NCBI RefSeq assembly: GCF_016907435.1
Contig: NZ_JAFBBZ010000001.1
Coordinates: 1,178,001-1,242,000, forward strand
DNA from: Nocardioides salarius
GTDB lineage: Bacteria; Actinomycetota; Actinomycetes; Propionibacteriales; Nocardioidaceae
Direction: 5' to 3'
DNA: 64,000 nt
Below are positions 42,681 to 51,392 of the stretch, in pieces. How positions within the stretch are numbered: position 1 is the first letter of the stretch; every line of letters starts with the position of its first letter. The notes below the pieces were generated by a model. The model searched no databases. It had not been told where the DNA came from and saw only the letters and a list, made by a program, of their open reading frames with translations. The position numbers and the translations under genes are program-made.

Positions 42681-43315
42681 GGCGCCACCCCCATCTCGTC
42701 CATCGCGGCGCGCAGCGCCTTGAGCCCGTAGAAGACCCGGCTGCGCAGCGTGCCCACCGGCACCCCCAGCTCGGCGGCGACCTCGTCGTAGGGCCGTTCG
42801 CGCAGGTGGGTCTGCACGATCGCGACCCGGTGGTGCTCGCTGATGCGGCTCAGCGCCTCCTCCACGACCCACTGTCCCACCAGCCGCTCCGAGGGGTCGC
42901 CCTCGGTGCCGCCGGTCTCGTGGAGCGCGGCCTGCACCGCCTCGTCGCCGGCCAGCGCCGACTGCCAGGGCCGCACCCGGGCGGCGCGCGCGTGGTCGAT
43001 CACCACGTTGCGCGCGATCCCGAAGAGCCAGACCCGCAGCGACGCGAGCGCCGGGTCGTAGCGCTCGGCGTGCCGCCAGGCCTTGAGGAAGGTCTCCTGG
43101 GTGACGTCCTCGGCGGCGCCGCGGTCACCGAGCGAGCGCAGCACGAAGCGGTAGATCTCGGGCCCGTGGCGCAGGTAGGCGGCCTGCACGGCGTCCTCGT
43201 CGTGCAGCCCCTCGCCGTCGCCGCCGGGCCTGGTCGCGCTCCGCCCGGGCCGGCCCGTCCGCGCCGCGCGCCCCGTCCTCCGAGCACCCGCCCACCCCTC
43301 GACCTGCGTCCCCAT
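42677..43315 (-). CDS. RNA polymerase ECF sigma factor
   Basis: The sigma-70 region 2 reads AYLRHGPEIYRFVLRSLGDRGAAEDVTQETFLKAWRH and LRVWLFGIARNVVIDHARA. Region 4 reads LSRISEHHRVAIVQTHLRERPYDEVAAELGVPVGTLRSRVFYGLKALR. I chose the ATG at 43315 (212 residues). The first 40 residues are a low-complexity Gly/Arg stretch, and the start could also be at 43354 or 43387. It is co-transcribed with the anti-sigma gene. A secreted beta-helix gene diverges from it and may be a target. Confidence 0.88.
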   Translation of the reverse strand: MGTQVEGWAGARRTGRAARTGRPGRSATRPGGDGEGLHDEDAVQAAYLRHGPEIYRFVLRSLGDRGAAEDVTQETFLKAWRHAERYDPALASLRVWLFGIARNVVIDHARAARVRPWQSALAGDEAVQAALHETGGTEGDPSERLVGQWVVEEALSRISEHHRVAIVQTHLRERPYDEVAAELGVPVGTLRSRVFYGLKALRAAMDEMGVAP

Positions 43316-43428
43316 GCTGATGCCGCCGCCCTCTCCAGGACCCGTCGCGCCCATCCCTGTCGATGAGTACGGCGCCGACCTGCTCACCGTTCATTCGGAA
43401 CCGGGCCCGCCGGGGATGGCCCGAGCGC

Positions 43429-43484
43429 GAGGTTCGGGCCGGGTCGACGCGAAGTCCGGGCCGGGTCGGCAATTGCGGGGAGGG
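43429..43484. repeat. 22-nt period repeat, second locus
   Basis: GGGCCGGGTCG recurs at 43436 and 43458, 22 bases apart. Units GGGTCGACGCGAAGTCCGGG and GGGTCGGCAATTGCGGGGAG follow a half unit. Length and consensus match the array at 5078-5141. It lies in the intergenic region between the sigma gene and the beta-helix gene. Confidence 0.6.
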
Positions 43485-43591
43485 ATGAACGCGGGGCGCT
43501 CGGGCGGCGTACCCACCCCTGACAGACCACCGCGCCCCGCCGGGGCGCGCTCGCGCGGCCGCCAGGTCGCACCCCAGGAGAAGGGCACGAC

Positions 43592-45754
43592 ATGACGACA
43601 CCCAGGACCCGAGGCGCGCGGCTGCTCAGCGGCGCCGCAGCCGGGGCGCTCGCGCTGGCAGCGGTCGCGGCCGCCCCCAGCGTCTCGCAGGCGGCCGAGC
43701 GGCCGTCCGAGCAGCGCAGCTCGAAGGCGAACACCGAGGCCGGGCTGCGTGCGGCCGTGGCGAAGGCCAACCGCAAGGGCGGGCTCGACCGCGTCAAGCT
43801 GCGCGACGATGTCCGGTTCAACGGCCGCCTCGGCGAGGCCATCGAGGTCACCGACGACCTGGTGCTCAACGCCCGCGGCCACACGATCGACGCCGCCGGC
43901 GTCGACCGCGTCTTCACCGTGGCCGACGGCGCCCGCCTGGTGGTCAAGAACGCGCGGCTGCGCCGCGGGGCGCCCGCGGCCGGCGAGAGCGGCGGGGCGA
44001 TCCTGGTCAACGGCGAGCTGGTCGTGCGCAACACCTCGATGCTGGCCAACCAGGTCACCGGCACCGGCGCCTCGGGCGGCGCGGTCTTCAACGACGGCGG
44101 CAAGGTCCTCATCTCCGACTCGCGCCTGGCCCGCAACACCGCGACCCGCGCGGGCGGTGCGATCGAGGCGAACGAGGGGCTGACCCAGCTCATCGGCACC
44201 CGCCTGGTCAAGAACTCCACGGGCGACGAGCCCGGCAACGGCGGCGGCCTGCACCTGACCGGCGCCGGCGCCGTCGAGATCACCAGCAGCTGGATCGGCG
44301 GCAACTCCGCGGGCGCCGAGGGCGGCGGGCTGTGGAACTCGGCCGACGGCACCTTCATCGTCGAGCGCACCCGCGTCGAGGGCAACACCGCCGGTGGCGC
44401 CGACGCCGACCAGGGCGGCGGCGGCATCTACAACGACGGCGGCTTCCTGCAGGTCACCGGCTCGGACGTGAACGACAACATCGCCTCCGGCGCGGCCGGC
44501 TCGGGCGGCGGCATCCTCAACAACCTCGGCACCCTCGAGGTCGTCGAGTCCACGGTGGCCGACAACGAGGCCCCGCGCGCCGGCGGCGGCATCGAGGCCG
44601 TCGGCGGCGACACGACCGTGCGCCGCTCCTCGCTCGAGGACAACACCGCGGGCGCGGCTCCCGGCAACGGTGGCGGCCTGCACCTGACCGGCACCGGCAC
44701 GGTCGACGTCGTCGGCTCGACGGTGCGCGGCAACCTCGCGCTCGCCGAGGGCGGCGGGCTGTGGAACAGCGCCGGTGGCGTCTTCACCGTGCGCGGCTCC
44801 GAGGTCACCGACAACGTCGCCGCGGGCGCGGCCGCCGACCAGGGCGGTGGCGGCCTCTACAACGAGATGGGCGACCTGACCGTGCGCGGCAGCACCGTCA
44901 CCGGCAACTCCGCGCCCGGCGCGGCCGGTTCCGGCGGCGGCGTCTTCAACAACCAGGGCACCCTGAGCGTCGTGCAGAGCGACGTCACGGGCAACGACGC
45001 CCAGCGCGCCGGCGGCGCGATCGAGGCCAACGTCGGCACCACGCGGGTGCTGCGCTCCTCGCTCAACGACAACACCGCGGGCGCGGCGCCCGGCAACGGC
45101 GGTGCGGTGCACCTGACCGGCGCCGGCAGCGTCGACGTCACCGGCACCGAGGTCAGCGGCAACACCGCCTCGGCCGAGGGCGGCGGGCTGTGGAACAGCG
45201 CGTCGGGCACCTTCACGGTCACCGGCTCCGACATCGTCGGCAACACCGCCGGCGGCAACGACGCCGACCAGGGTGGTGGCGGCCTCTACAACGACGGCGG
45301 CACCCTGACCGTGCGCGACTCCACCGTCGACGACAACTCCGCGACCGGCACCGCCGGCTCGGGCGGCGGCCTCCTCAACAAGGGTGTCCTCGAGGTCACC
45401 GGCACCACCTTCGACGCCAACACCTCGGTGCGCGCCGGCGGTGCGATCGAGACCACCGACGCCACGACCGTCGCCCTGCGCGACGTCGTGATGACCGGCA
45501 ACGACACCGGCGCCTCGCCCGGCAACGGCGGCGGCCTGCACATCACCGCCGCGGGCGTGGTGACCTACGACGGCGGCCGGGTCACCGGCAACAACGCCGA
45601 CAACGAGGGCGGCGGGCTGTGGAACAGCAGCACCGGCATCCTGACCGTCACCGACGTGGTCATCTCCGGCAACACCGCGCCGACCAACCCCGACAACCAC
45701 AACGACGGCGGCGTCTTCACGATCGACGGCACCCCGGTGCCGCCGACCCCGTGA
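43592..45754 (+). CDS. secreted right-handed beta-helix repeat protein
   Basis: The 720-residue protein has a Sec signal peptide (about 1-35, ending SVSQAAE), a short non-repeat domain (to about 130) and then a parallel beta-helix rich in Gly-Gly-Gly-Leu/Ile-Asn/Trp-Asn turns (GGGLWNSA, GGGGIYNDGG, GSGGGILNN). This is the Chlam_PMP/polymorphic-protein type. Its body is three exact 143-residue units plus partial ones. No cell-wall anchor is seen, and it ends VPPTP. Probable surface or extracellular protein of unknown ligand. An aggagaagg ribosome site and a GC hairpin (43531-43549) precede the ATG. Confidence 0.9.
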   Translation: MTTPRTRGARLLSGAAAGALALAAVAAAPSVSQAAERPSEQRSSKANTEAGLRAAVAKANRKGGLDRVKLRDDVRFNGRLGEAIEVTDDLVLNARGHTIDAAGVDRVFTVADGARLVVKNARLRRGAPAAGESGGAILVNGELVVRNTSMLANQVTGTGASGGAVFNDGGKVLISDSRLARNTATRAGGAIEANEGLTQLIGTRLVKNSTGDEPGNGGGLHLTGAGAVEITSSWIGGNSAGAEGGGLWNSADGTFIVERTRVEGNTAGGADADQGGGGIYNDGGFLQVTGSDVNDNIASGAAGSGGGILNNLGTLEVVESTVADNEAPRAGGGIEAVGGDTTVRRSSLEDNTAGAAPGNGGGLHLTGTGTVDVVGSTVRGNLALAEGGGLWNSAGGVFTVRGSEVTDNVAAGAAADQGGGGLYNEMGDLTVRGSTVTGNSAPGAAGSGGGVFNNQGTLSVVQSDVTGNDAQRAGGAIEANVGTTRVLRSSLNDNTAGAAPGNGGAVHLTGAGSVDVTGTEVSGNTASAEGGGLWNSASGTFTVTGSDIVGNTAGGNDADQGGGGLYNDGGTLTVRDSTVDDNSATGTAGSGGGLLNKGVLEVTGTTFDANTSVRAGGAIETTDATTVALRDVVMTGNDTGASPGNGGGLHITAAGVVTYDGGRVTGNNADNEGGGLWNSSTGILTVTDVVISGNTAPTNPDNHNDGGVFTIDGTPVPPTP
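44234..45660 (+). repeat. 429-bp in-frame tandem repeat inside the beta-helix gene
   Basis: The codons for GNGGGLHLTG or its variant recur at 44234, 44663, 45092 and 45521, exactly 429 bases (143 codons) apart. Three full units and a partial fourth are present, and a partial unit precedes them from about 44075. Units share most sequence at DNA level, so unit number could change by recombination. Confidence 0.9.
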
Positions 45755-45766
45755 CCCACCCGCGCT

Positions 45767-45833
45767 GAGCGCCACCGGCGCTCACGCACACCCACCGGCC
45801 CGGCCGGGGCTCCTCGCCCCGGGCGGGCCGGTG
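45767..45833. terminator. tandem terminator hairpins between beta-helix and HAD genes
   Basis: A small hairpin GAGCGCC-acc-GGCGCTC (45767-45783) is followed by a strong one (45793-45833) with 18-base arms starting CACCGGCCCG, one mismatch and a tcctc loop. It serves two convergent genes. Confidence 0.75.
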
Positions 45834-45845
45834 CCACGTTCGGGG

Positions 45846-46547
45846 CTACTTCAGCTCGGCGGTGAGCAGGTCGCCGGCGAGCTCGGCCAGCGACGGGGCA
45901 CGCAGCTCGGGTGCGCGCAGGTGCGTGGGATAGGCGTCGCGCCCGCTGCGGTCGACCCACCCGGTGCGCAGCCCGGCGCGGGCCGCGCCGTCGATGTCCC
46001 ACGGGTGCACCGCCACCAGCATCGCCTCGTGCGCCTCGACGCCGCACTCCTCCAGCGCGTGCGCGTACGCCGCCGCCGCGGGCTTCCACGCCGGCGCGTC
46101 CTCGACCGAGAGCACCAGGTCGACGTGGTCGCGCAGCCCGGCGCGGTCGAGCAGCCCCTCGGCGACGCCGGCCGAGCCGTTGCTCAGCGTCACGACCCGC
46201 AGCCCGGCGGCGCGCAGCGCCCGGATGCCCGGGCCCACGTCGCGGTGCACGGTGAGGGTGGCGAACCGGCCCATCACGTGCTCGACGGCGCCCTCGACCT
46301 CGTCGGCGCCGGTGCCCTGCTCGAGCAGCCGCGCCCGCAGCAGCCCGGCCGCCACGTCGGCGAAGGGGGCGGGCGCCCCGGCGAGCCCCAGGCCGAAGCC
46401 GTCGCGGAGCACGCCGGCGAACCACGCCTGCCGCTCGTGGGCGGCCAGCCCCACCTCGGTGAAGGCCTCGTCGAGGGGCGAGAGGTCCGAGAGCGTCTCG
46501 TTGACGTCGAGGACCACCACGCGGGGGGCACCGGTCTGATCGTCCAT
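45846..46547 (-). CDS. haloacid dehalogenase-type hydrolase
   Basis: The 233-residue HAD protein has the nucleophile Asp in VVVLDVNETLSD, motif II in VVTLSNGSAG, Lys in EDAPAWKPAAAAYAHA and the acidic motif in VAVHPWDIDGAARAGLRTGWVDR. This matches the haloacid dehalogenase type II group. True dehalogenation is not proven, and a phosphatase is possible. TAGGCT at 46554-46559 ends six bases before the ATG. It diverges from the kinase gene. Confidence 0.87.
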   Translation of the reverse strand: MDDQTGAPRVVVLDVNETLSDLSPLDEAFTEVGLAAHERQAWFAGVLRDGFGLGLAGAPAPFADVAAGLLRARLLEQGTGADEVEGAVEHVMGRFATLTVHRDVGPGIRALRAAGLRVVTLSNGSAGVAEGLLDRAGLRDHVDLVLSVEDAPAWKPAAAAYAHALEECGVEAHEAMLVAVHPWDIDGAARAGLRTGWVDRSGRDAYPTHLRAPELRAPSLAELAGDLLTAELK

Positions 46548-46621
46548 CCGGCGAGCCTAACGACGCCCTGGCCGGGGCCCACCACCCCGACGGGGCGGCC
46601 GGGTGGTGCCAGACTGCGCTC

Positions 46622-47703
<1,082 letters not shown>

Positions 47704-47707
<4 letters not shown>

Positions 47708-48141
47708 GCGCCCCCGACGACCCACTGCACCACGCCGTCGACGTGGCCTGCGACGCCCGCCGCGCCTTCGAGGTCTTCACCGACCTGGGCTCCTGGTGGG
47801 ACCCCGCCTCCACCCCCGACCCGGAGGCCTTCGGCGGGATCGAGGCAACGCCCGGCGTCGGGGGCGAGGTCGTGCTGCGCCTCGACGGGACGCCCCGGCC
47901 GCTGGGCCGGGTCACCGCCTGGGAGCCGGGCGCCCACTACGCCCAGACCTACCTGCCCCACTGGTGGGGCCCCGAGGGCACGCGGCCCACCTGGCTCGAC
48001 GTGACCTTCACCGACGAAGGGGGCGTGTGCCTCGTCGAGCTGCGCCACGGCGGCTGGGACTCCACCAACCTGGTCCTGCGTCAGCGGTGCACCGACTGGC
48101 CCGACCTGCTGGGCCGCTTCGCGCGCGCCTGCGCGGGGTGA
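47704..48141 (+). CDS. SRPBCC-fold (AHSA1/START-like) protein
   Basis: The 145-residue protein has the pattern HHAVDVACDARRAFEVFTDLGSWWDP...VGGEVVLRL...GRVTAWEPGAHYAQTYLPHWW and a final GGWD...RFARACAG helix. This is the Bet v1-like ligand-binding fold. The ligand is unknown. The ATG overlaps the kinase stop codon (ATGA), so it is co-translated with the kinase and may be its partner or substrate. Confidence 0.82.
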
Positions 48142-48174
48142 GGTGACCTCACGAGCGCGTCGTACGGTGGAGAC

Positions 48175-48546
48175 ATGGCAACCATCGAGCTGACCGAGGC
48201 CAACTTCGAGACCCACGTGAAGGAGGACGACATCCTCCTGGTCGACTTCTGGGCCGACTGGTGCGGGCCCTGCAAGCAGTTCGCGCCGACCTACGAGGCG
48301 GCCTCCGAGGCCAACTCCGACATCACCTTCGGCTCCATCGACACCGAGGCCCAGCAGCAGCTGGCCGCCGCGGCGGGCATCCAGTCGATCCCGACCCTGA
48401 TGGCCTTCCGCGAGGGCATCCTGGTCTTCGCCCAGCCCGGCGCCCTGCCGGCCCCGGCGCTCGACCAGGTCATCCAGGCCGTGCGCGAGCTCGACATGGA
48501 CGAGGTCCGCCAGCAGGTAGAGGCGCAGCAGACGCCCGAGGGCTGA
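48175..48546 (+). CDS. trxA: thioredoxin
   Basis: The 123-residue thioredoxin has the active site WCGPCK (C30, C33), FWADWCGP context and the cis-Pro motif IQSIPTLMAF. A 15-residue acidic/Gln tail is extra. It reduces protein disulfides. TACGGT at 48163-48168 ends six bases before the ATG, with ggag in the gap, so it can be made from its own leaderless promoter although it lies 33 bases behind the SRPBCC gene. Confidence 0.93.
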   Translation: MATIELTEANFETHVKEDDILLVDFWADWCGPCKQFAPTYEAASEANSDITFGSIDTEAQQQLAAAAGIQSIPTLMAFREGILVFAQPGALPAPALDQVIQAVRELDMDEVRQQVEAQQTPEG

Positions 48547-48570
48547 GCAGCCCGGCGCCGAGCACCCCGC

Positions 48571-48882
48571 TCAGGGGCGCCCGGCGTCGTTCCTGTCGTA
48601 CCCGTCGTCCCCGTTGTCCCTGTCGTCCCCGTCGTGCCCGCCCTCGTGCGGCTCGGCGGGGACGTCGCCGTAGACCCCGGTCGCGCGGCCGTGCTCGACC
48701 TTGCGCAGCTGGCGGAAGAGGCTCCAGCCCAGCAGCGCCACGGCCAGCGCCATGCCGGCGAAGATCGCCAGTGCGCCCCACCCGGCCTTGACGTCCTCGG
48801 GCTCGGGGACCTCGTCGGTCAGCCGGACCAGGTCGAGGACCGGGGCGAGGTGGACGACGAGCTCGGGCAGCAGCATGCTCAC
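48571..48882 (-). CDS. small membrane protein downstream of mca
   Basis: The 103-residue protein has one transmembrane helix (about 36-58, [22 protein letters not shown]) preceded by an acidic [10 protein letters not shown] segment and followed by a basic stretch and a Asp/Gly/Asn-rich tail ([20 protein letters not shown]). It corresponds in place and layout to the small membrane protein next to mca and greA in mycobacteria (Rv1081c type). Function unknown. The GTG overlaps the mca stop by four bases. Confidence 0.75.
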   Translation of the reverse strand: MSMLLPELVVHLAPVLDLVRLTDEVPEPEDVKAGWGALAIFAGMALAVALLGWSLFRQLRKVEHGRATGVYGDVPAEPHEGGHDGDDRDNGDDGYDRNDAGRP

Positions 48883-49820
48883 AGCGTGCCACCCGGGGCC
48901 GCGATGCCCGCGAAGAGGTCGTCCTCGGGCGTCGTCGAGGCGATGTGGCTCACCACGAGCTCGTAGTCCTCGGTCGGCCACACCTCGACCTGCAGCTCGC
49001 GCGGGATCGCGAACCAGTGGCCGTCGGGGTCGATCTGGGTGGCGTGCGCCAGCAGCGCCTGGTCGCGCACCCCGAAGTAGGCGCCGCACTCGACCTTGGT
49101 CGTGATCCGGGCGTCCCACTCGGGCTCCGGCTTCCAGGTCTTCAGCCGCTCCTCCCACGGCGACTCCAGGCCGTGGGCCTGCATCGCGGCGTGCAGCGCC
49201 TCCATGCGGGGGCGGTTGAACGAGTGGTGGTAGTAGAGCTTCAGCGGCTGCCAGGGCTCGCCCGCGTCGGGGAAGCGCTCGGCGTCGCCGGCGGCCTCGA
49301 ACGCCGCGACGCTGACCTCGTGGCAGCGCACGTGGTCGGGGTGCGGGTAGCCCCCGCGCTCGTCGTACGTCGTCAGCACGTGGGGGCGGACCTGGCGGAT
49401 GATGCGCACCAGCGCCTCGACCGACTCCTCCATCGGGGCCAGCGCGAAGCAGCCCTCGGGCAGCGGCGGCTTGGGGTCGCCGTCGGGCCAGCCGGAGTCG
49501 ACGAAGCCCAGCCAGTGCTGGGTGATGCCGAGGATGTCGCGCGCGCGCTCCATCTCCTGGCGGCGCACCTCGGTGATGTTGGCCAGGATGTCGGGGCGTT
49601 CCATCTTGGGGTTGAGGATCGACCCCCGCTCCCCGCCCGTGCAGGTCACCACGTGCACCTGGGCGCCCTGGTCGACGTAGCGCGCGGTCGACGCCGCCCC
49701 CTTGCTCGACTCGTCGTCGGGGTGGGCGTGCACGTGCATCAGGCGCAGGCCCTCGTAGGGGCGGCTGCCGTCGTGGTGGCTGGCCGGCGGGGCGCTGCTC
49801 GGCTGGGGGTGCTGCGACAT
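48879..49820 (-). CDS. mca: mycothiol S-conjugate amidase
   Basis: The 313-residue zinc amidase has the GlcNAc deacetylase-like motif [19 protein letters not shown] at the N-terminus, [25 protein letters not shown] and the second metal motif [14 protein letters not shown]. It cuts mycothiol-toxin adducts, so the organism makes mycothiol, an actinobacterial trait. The longer C-terminus with [24 protein letters not shown] separates it from MshB. The ATG at 49820 is favoured by TACGAT (49828-49833) seven bases upstream. Confidence 0.95.
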   Translation of the reverse strand: MSQHPQPSSAPPASHHDGSRPYEGLRLMHVHAHPDDESSKGAASTARYVDQGAQVHVVTCTGGERGSILNPKMERPDILANITEVRRQEMERARDILGITQHWLGFVDSGWPDGDPKPPLPEGCFALAPMEESVEALVRIIRQVRPHVLTTYDERGGYPHPDHVRCHEVSVAAFEAAGDAERFPDAGEPWQPLKLYYHHSFNRPRMEALHAAMQAHGLESPWEERLKTWKPEPEWDARITTKVECGAYFGVRDQALLAHATQIDPDGHWFAIPRELQVEVWPTEDYELVVSHIASTTPEDDLFAGIAAPGGTL

Positions 49821-49827
49821 GGGTTCC

Positions 49828-49844
49828 ATCGTAGGTGTCACCAT
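49828..49844. promoter_or_regulatory. minimal divergent promoter pair, mca and DUF4307
   Basis: TACGAT on the minus strand (49828-49833) and CACCAT on the plus strand (49839-49844) end 7 and 6 bases before the two start codons. Only 30 bases separate the starts, so each promoter's -35 region must fall inside the other gene. Confidence 0.5.
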
Positions 49845-49850
49845 GGACGG

Positions 49851-50252
49851 GTGACCTCGCAGGACCTCCTCACCGAGCGGTACGGCGCCCCGTCGCCGTG
49901 GCGGCGCCGCTCGCTGCTCGCGCTGGTCGCGGTGGTGGCCGCGGCCTCGCTGGGCTGGCTGGCCTGGACCACGCTGGTGCACGCCAACCCGCCGGTGCGC
50001 TCCGACATCGTCGGCTTCGAGGTCGTCGACGTCCACACGACCACCGCGGTGGTCGACGTGCGCGTCGAGAGCGACGCCACCGACGTGCAGTGCCTGGTGC
50101 GCGCCTACGCCACCGACAAGGTCGTCGTCGGCGAGCGGGTCTTCACCCCGACCGGTGACGGGCGCACCGAGATCAGCGTGCGCACCGAGCGGCTCGCGAC
50201 CGCCGTGGAGAACGTCGGCTGCACCGCCGACGGCCAGCTCCGCCCCCGCTGA
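49851..50252 (+). CDS. DUF4307 membrane-anchored protein
   Basis: The 133-residue protein starts [17 protein letters not shown], has one transmembrane helix (about 20-42) and an extracytoplasmic beta domain with [36 protein letters not shown] and VGCTADG; two Cys may pair. This is the DUF4307 protein that diverges from mca in many actinobacteria (Rv1083 type). Function unknown. GTG start. Confidence 0.85.
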   Translation: MTSQDLLTERYGAPSPWRRRSLLALVAVVAAASLGWLAWTTLVHANPPVRSDIVGFEVVDVHTTTAVVDVRVESDATDVQCLVRAYATDKVVVGERVFTPTGDGRTEISVRTERLATAVENVGCTADGQLRPR

Positions 50253-50508
50253 CGGGCCCGTCCGGCCCGCCGCCACCCCCTCCCGGGGCCGCTCTCATCC
50301 CTAGGGGCGGACGTCTCGGCCTGCGCTTTGGGCCCGGGATTGTTAAGGTGGTCGTTCTGACGCTCCCGCCGGGCCCGCCAGGACGAAGGCCCGCGACCGA
50401 GTCGAGCGCCTCTCTGGTGCTCCGACCACGTCAGATCCGCACGAGACACACCCAACGACAACGGGTGCGGACGACCACACCCTGACGCACCCCCCGTAGG
50501 AGCCACCC
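50253..50508 (+). promoter_or_regulatory. greA upstream region with promoter and long leader
   Basis: No gene is seen in these 256 bases. TAAGGT at 50344-50349 is the best -10, giving a leader of about 150 bases. The leader has a TCCGCAC/GTGCGGA pair (near 50434 and 50464) enclosing an A/C-rich loop, and a GTAGGAG ribosome site before the ATG. Unlike most genes here, greA therefore has a long untranslated leader. Confidence 0.5.
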
Positions 50509-51018
50509 ATGACGCAGTCGACCGAGCCGGGCAAGATCTGGCTGACCAAGGACGCCTTCGACAAGCTCAACGCCGAGCTCGAGGACCTCAAGGGCCCGGT
50601 GCGTGCGGACGTCATCGAGCGCATCAGCAACGCCCGCGACGAGGGCGACCTCAAGGAGAACGGCGGCTACCACGCCGCCCGTGAGGAGCAGGGCCGCATC
50701 GAGGGCCGCATCCGCCAGCTCGAGGACATGCTGCGCCGCGCCGAGATCGGCGAGACCCCTCCCGACGACGGTGTCGTCGAGCCGGGCATGAAGATCACCT
50801 ACAAGTTCGTCGGTGACGACGACGACGAGGCCGAGACCTTCCTGCTCGGGGCCCGCGAGATCGAGGACTCCGTCGAGGACCTCAAGGTCTACTCCCCGCA
50901 GTCCCCGCTGGGCCAGGCCATCAACGGCGCCAGCCGCGGCGACACGGTCTCCTACGAGGCCCCCAACGGCAAGATGCTCGAGGTCGTCATCCTCGACGCG
51001 GTGCCCTACACCGTCTGA
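50509..51018 (+). CDS. greA: transcription elongation factor GreA
   Basis: The 169-residue protein has the N-terminal coiled-coil (KDAFDKLNAELEDLKG...ISNARDEGDLKENGGYHAAREEQGRIEGRIRQLEDMLRRA) with acidic tip residues, and the C-terminal FKBP-like domain ending SPLGQAINGASRGDTVSYEAPNGKMLEVVI. It rescues backtracked RNA polymerase by stimulating transcript cleavage. Good ribosome site. A hairpin terminator follows at 51037-51064. Confidence 0.96.
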   Translation: MTQSTEPGKIWLTKDAFDKLNAELEDLKGPVRADVIERISNARDEGDLKENGGYHAAREEQGRIEGRIRQLEDMLRRAEIGETPPDDGVVEPGMKITYKFVGDDDDEAETFLLGAREIEDSVEDLKVYSPQSPLGQAINGASRGDTVSYEAPNGKMLEVVILDAVPYTV

Positions 51019-51036
51019 GGCACGCCCCACGCACGC

Positions 51037-51064
51037 GAGCCGGCTCGTTCGAACGGGCCGGCTC
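51037..51064 (+). terminator. greA terminator
   Basis: GAGCCGGCTCGTT pairs with the following CGAACGGGCCGGCTC (one G-U), 18 bases after the stop. The GAGCCGG base of the stem is shared with the terminators at 16195 and 26288. Confidence 0.75.
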
Positions 51065-51081
51065 GACGCATGCCTGCCGCC

Positions 51082-51189
51082 GTTGGTCGAGCGACGAGGG
51101 CCGAAGGCTCGAGCGTCGTCGAGACCCCGTGACCCCACGGCGTACGGCGAGCAGGCATCTCACCGGTTCTCGACCACCGCTCGACCAAC
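51082..51189. repeat. structured interspersed repeat, copy 4 (108-bp form)
   Basis: It begins GTTGGTCGAGCGACGAGGGC and ends ACCACCGCTCGACCAAC, the same family as the elements at 33 kb but with a shorter right arm. Internal CTCGAGCGTCGTCGAGACC and GGTTCTCGACCACCG are partly complementary. Confidence 0.8.
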
Positions 51190-51205
51190 AAGGGTCGAGC
51201 ACCCA

Positions 51206-51256
51206 GTGGTCACAGACGACAGAGCCGGGGTCCCGGACGATGTCGTCCGTGACCAC
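51206..51256. repeat. 15-base-arm inverted repeat between copies 4 and 5
   Basis: GTGGTCACAGACGAC (51206-51220) faces its complement at 51242-51256 with one mismatch. The 21-base loop has a further CCGGGG/TCCCGG pair. It sits exactly between the two flanking repeats, so the whole 51082-51382 block looks composite. Confidence 0.65.
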
Positions 51257-51274
51257 TCGAGCACCGCGGCCGCC

Positions 51275-51382
51275 GTTGGTCGAGCAGCGAGGGCCGAAGG
51301 CTCGAGCGTCGCCGAGACCCCGTGACCCCACGGCGTACGGCGAGCAGGCATCTCACCGGTTCTCGACCACCGCTCGACCGAC
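51275..51382. repeat. structured interspersed repeat, copy 5 (108-bp form)
   Basis: A direct-orientation copy of copy 4, beginning 193 bases after it and differing at a few bases (gagcagcgag for gagcgacgag, cgaccgac at the end). It ends 10 bases from the ilvA stop codon. Confidence 0.8.
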
Positions 51383-51392
51383 GAGGGCCAGC

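Noticed and set aside
43391..45775. Long minus-strand open frame with regular Gly-Val-Ala repeats opposite the beta-helix gene
   Set aside because: The regularity comes from the 429-bp repeats of the sense gene. The sense frame has signal peptide, ribosome site and a known fold.
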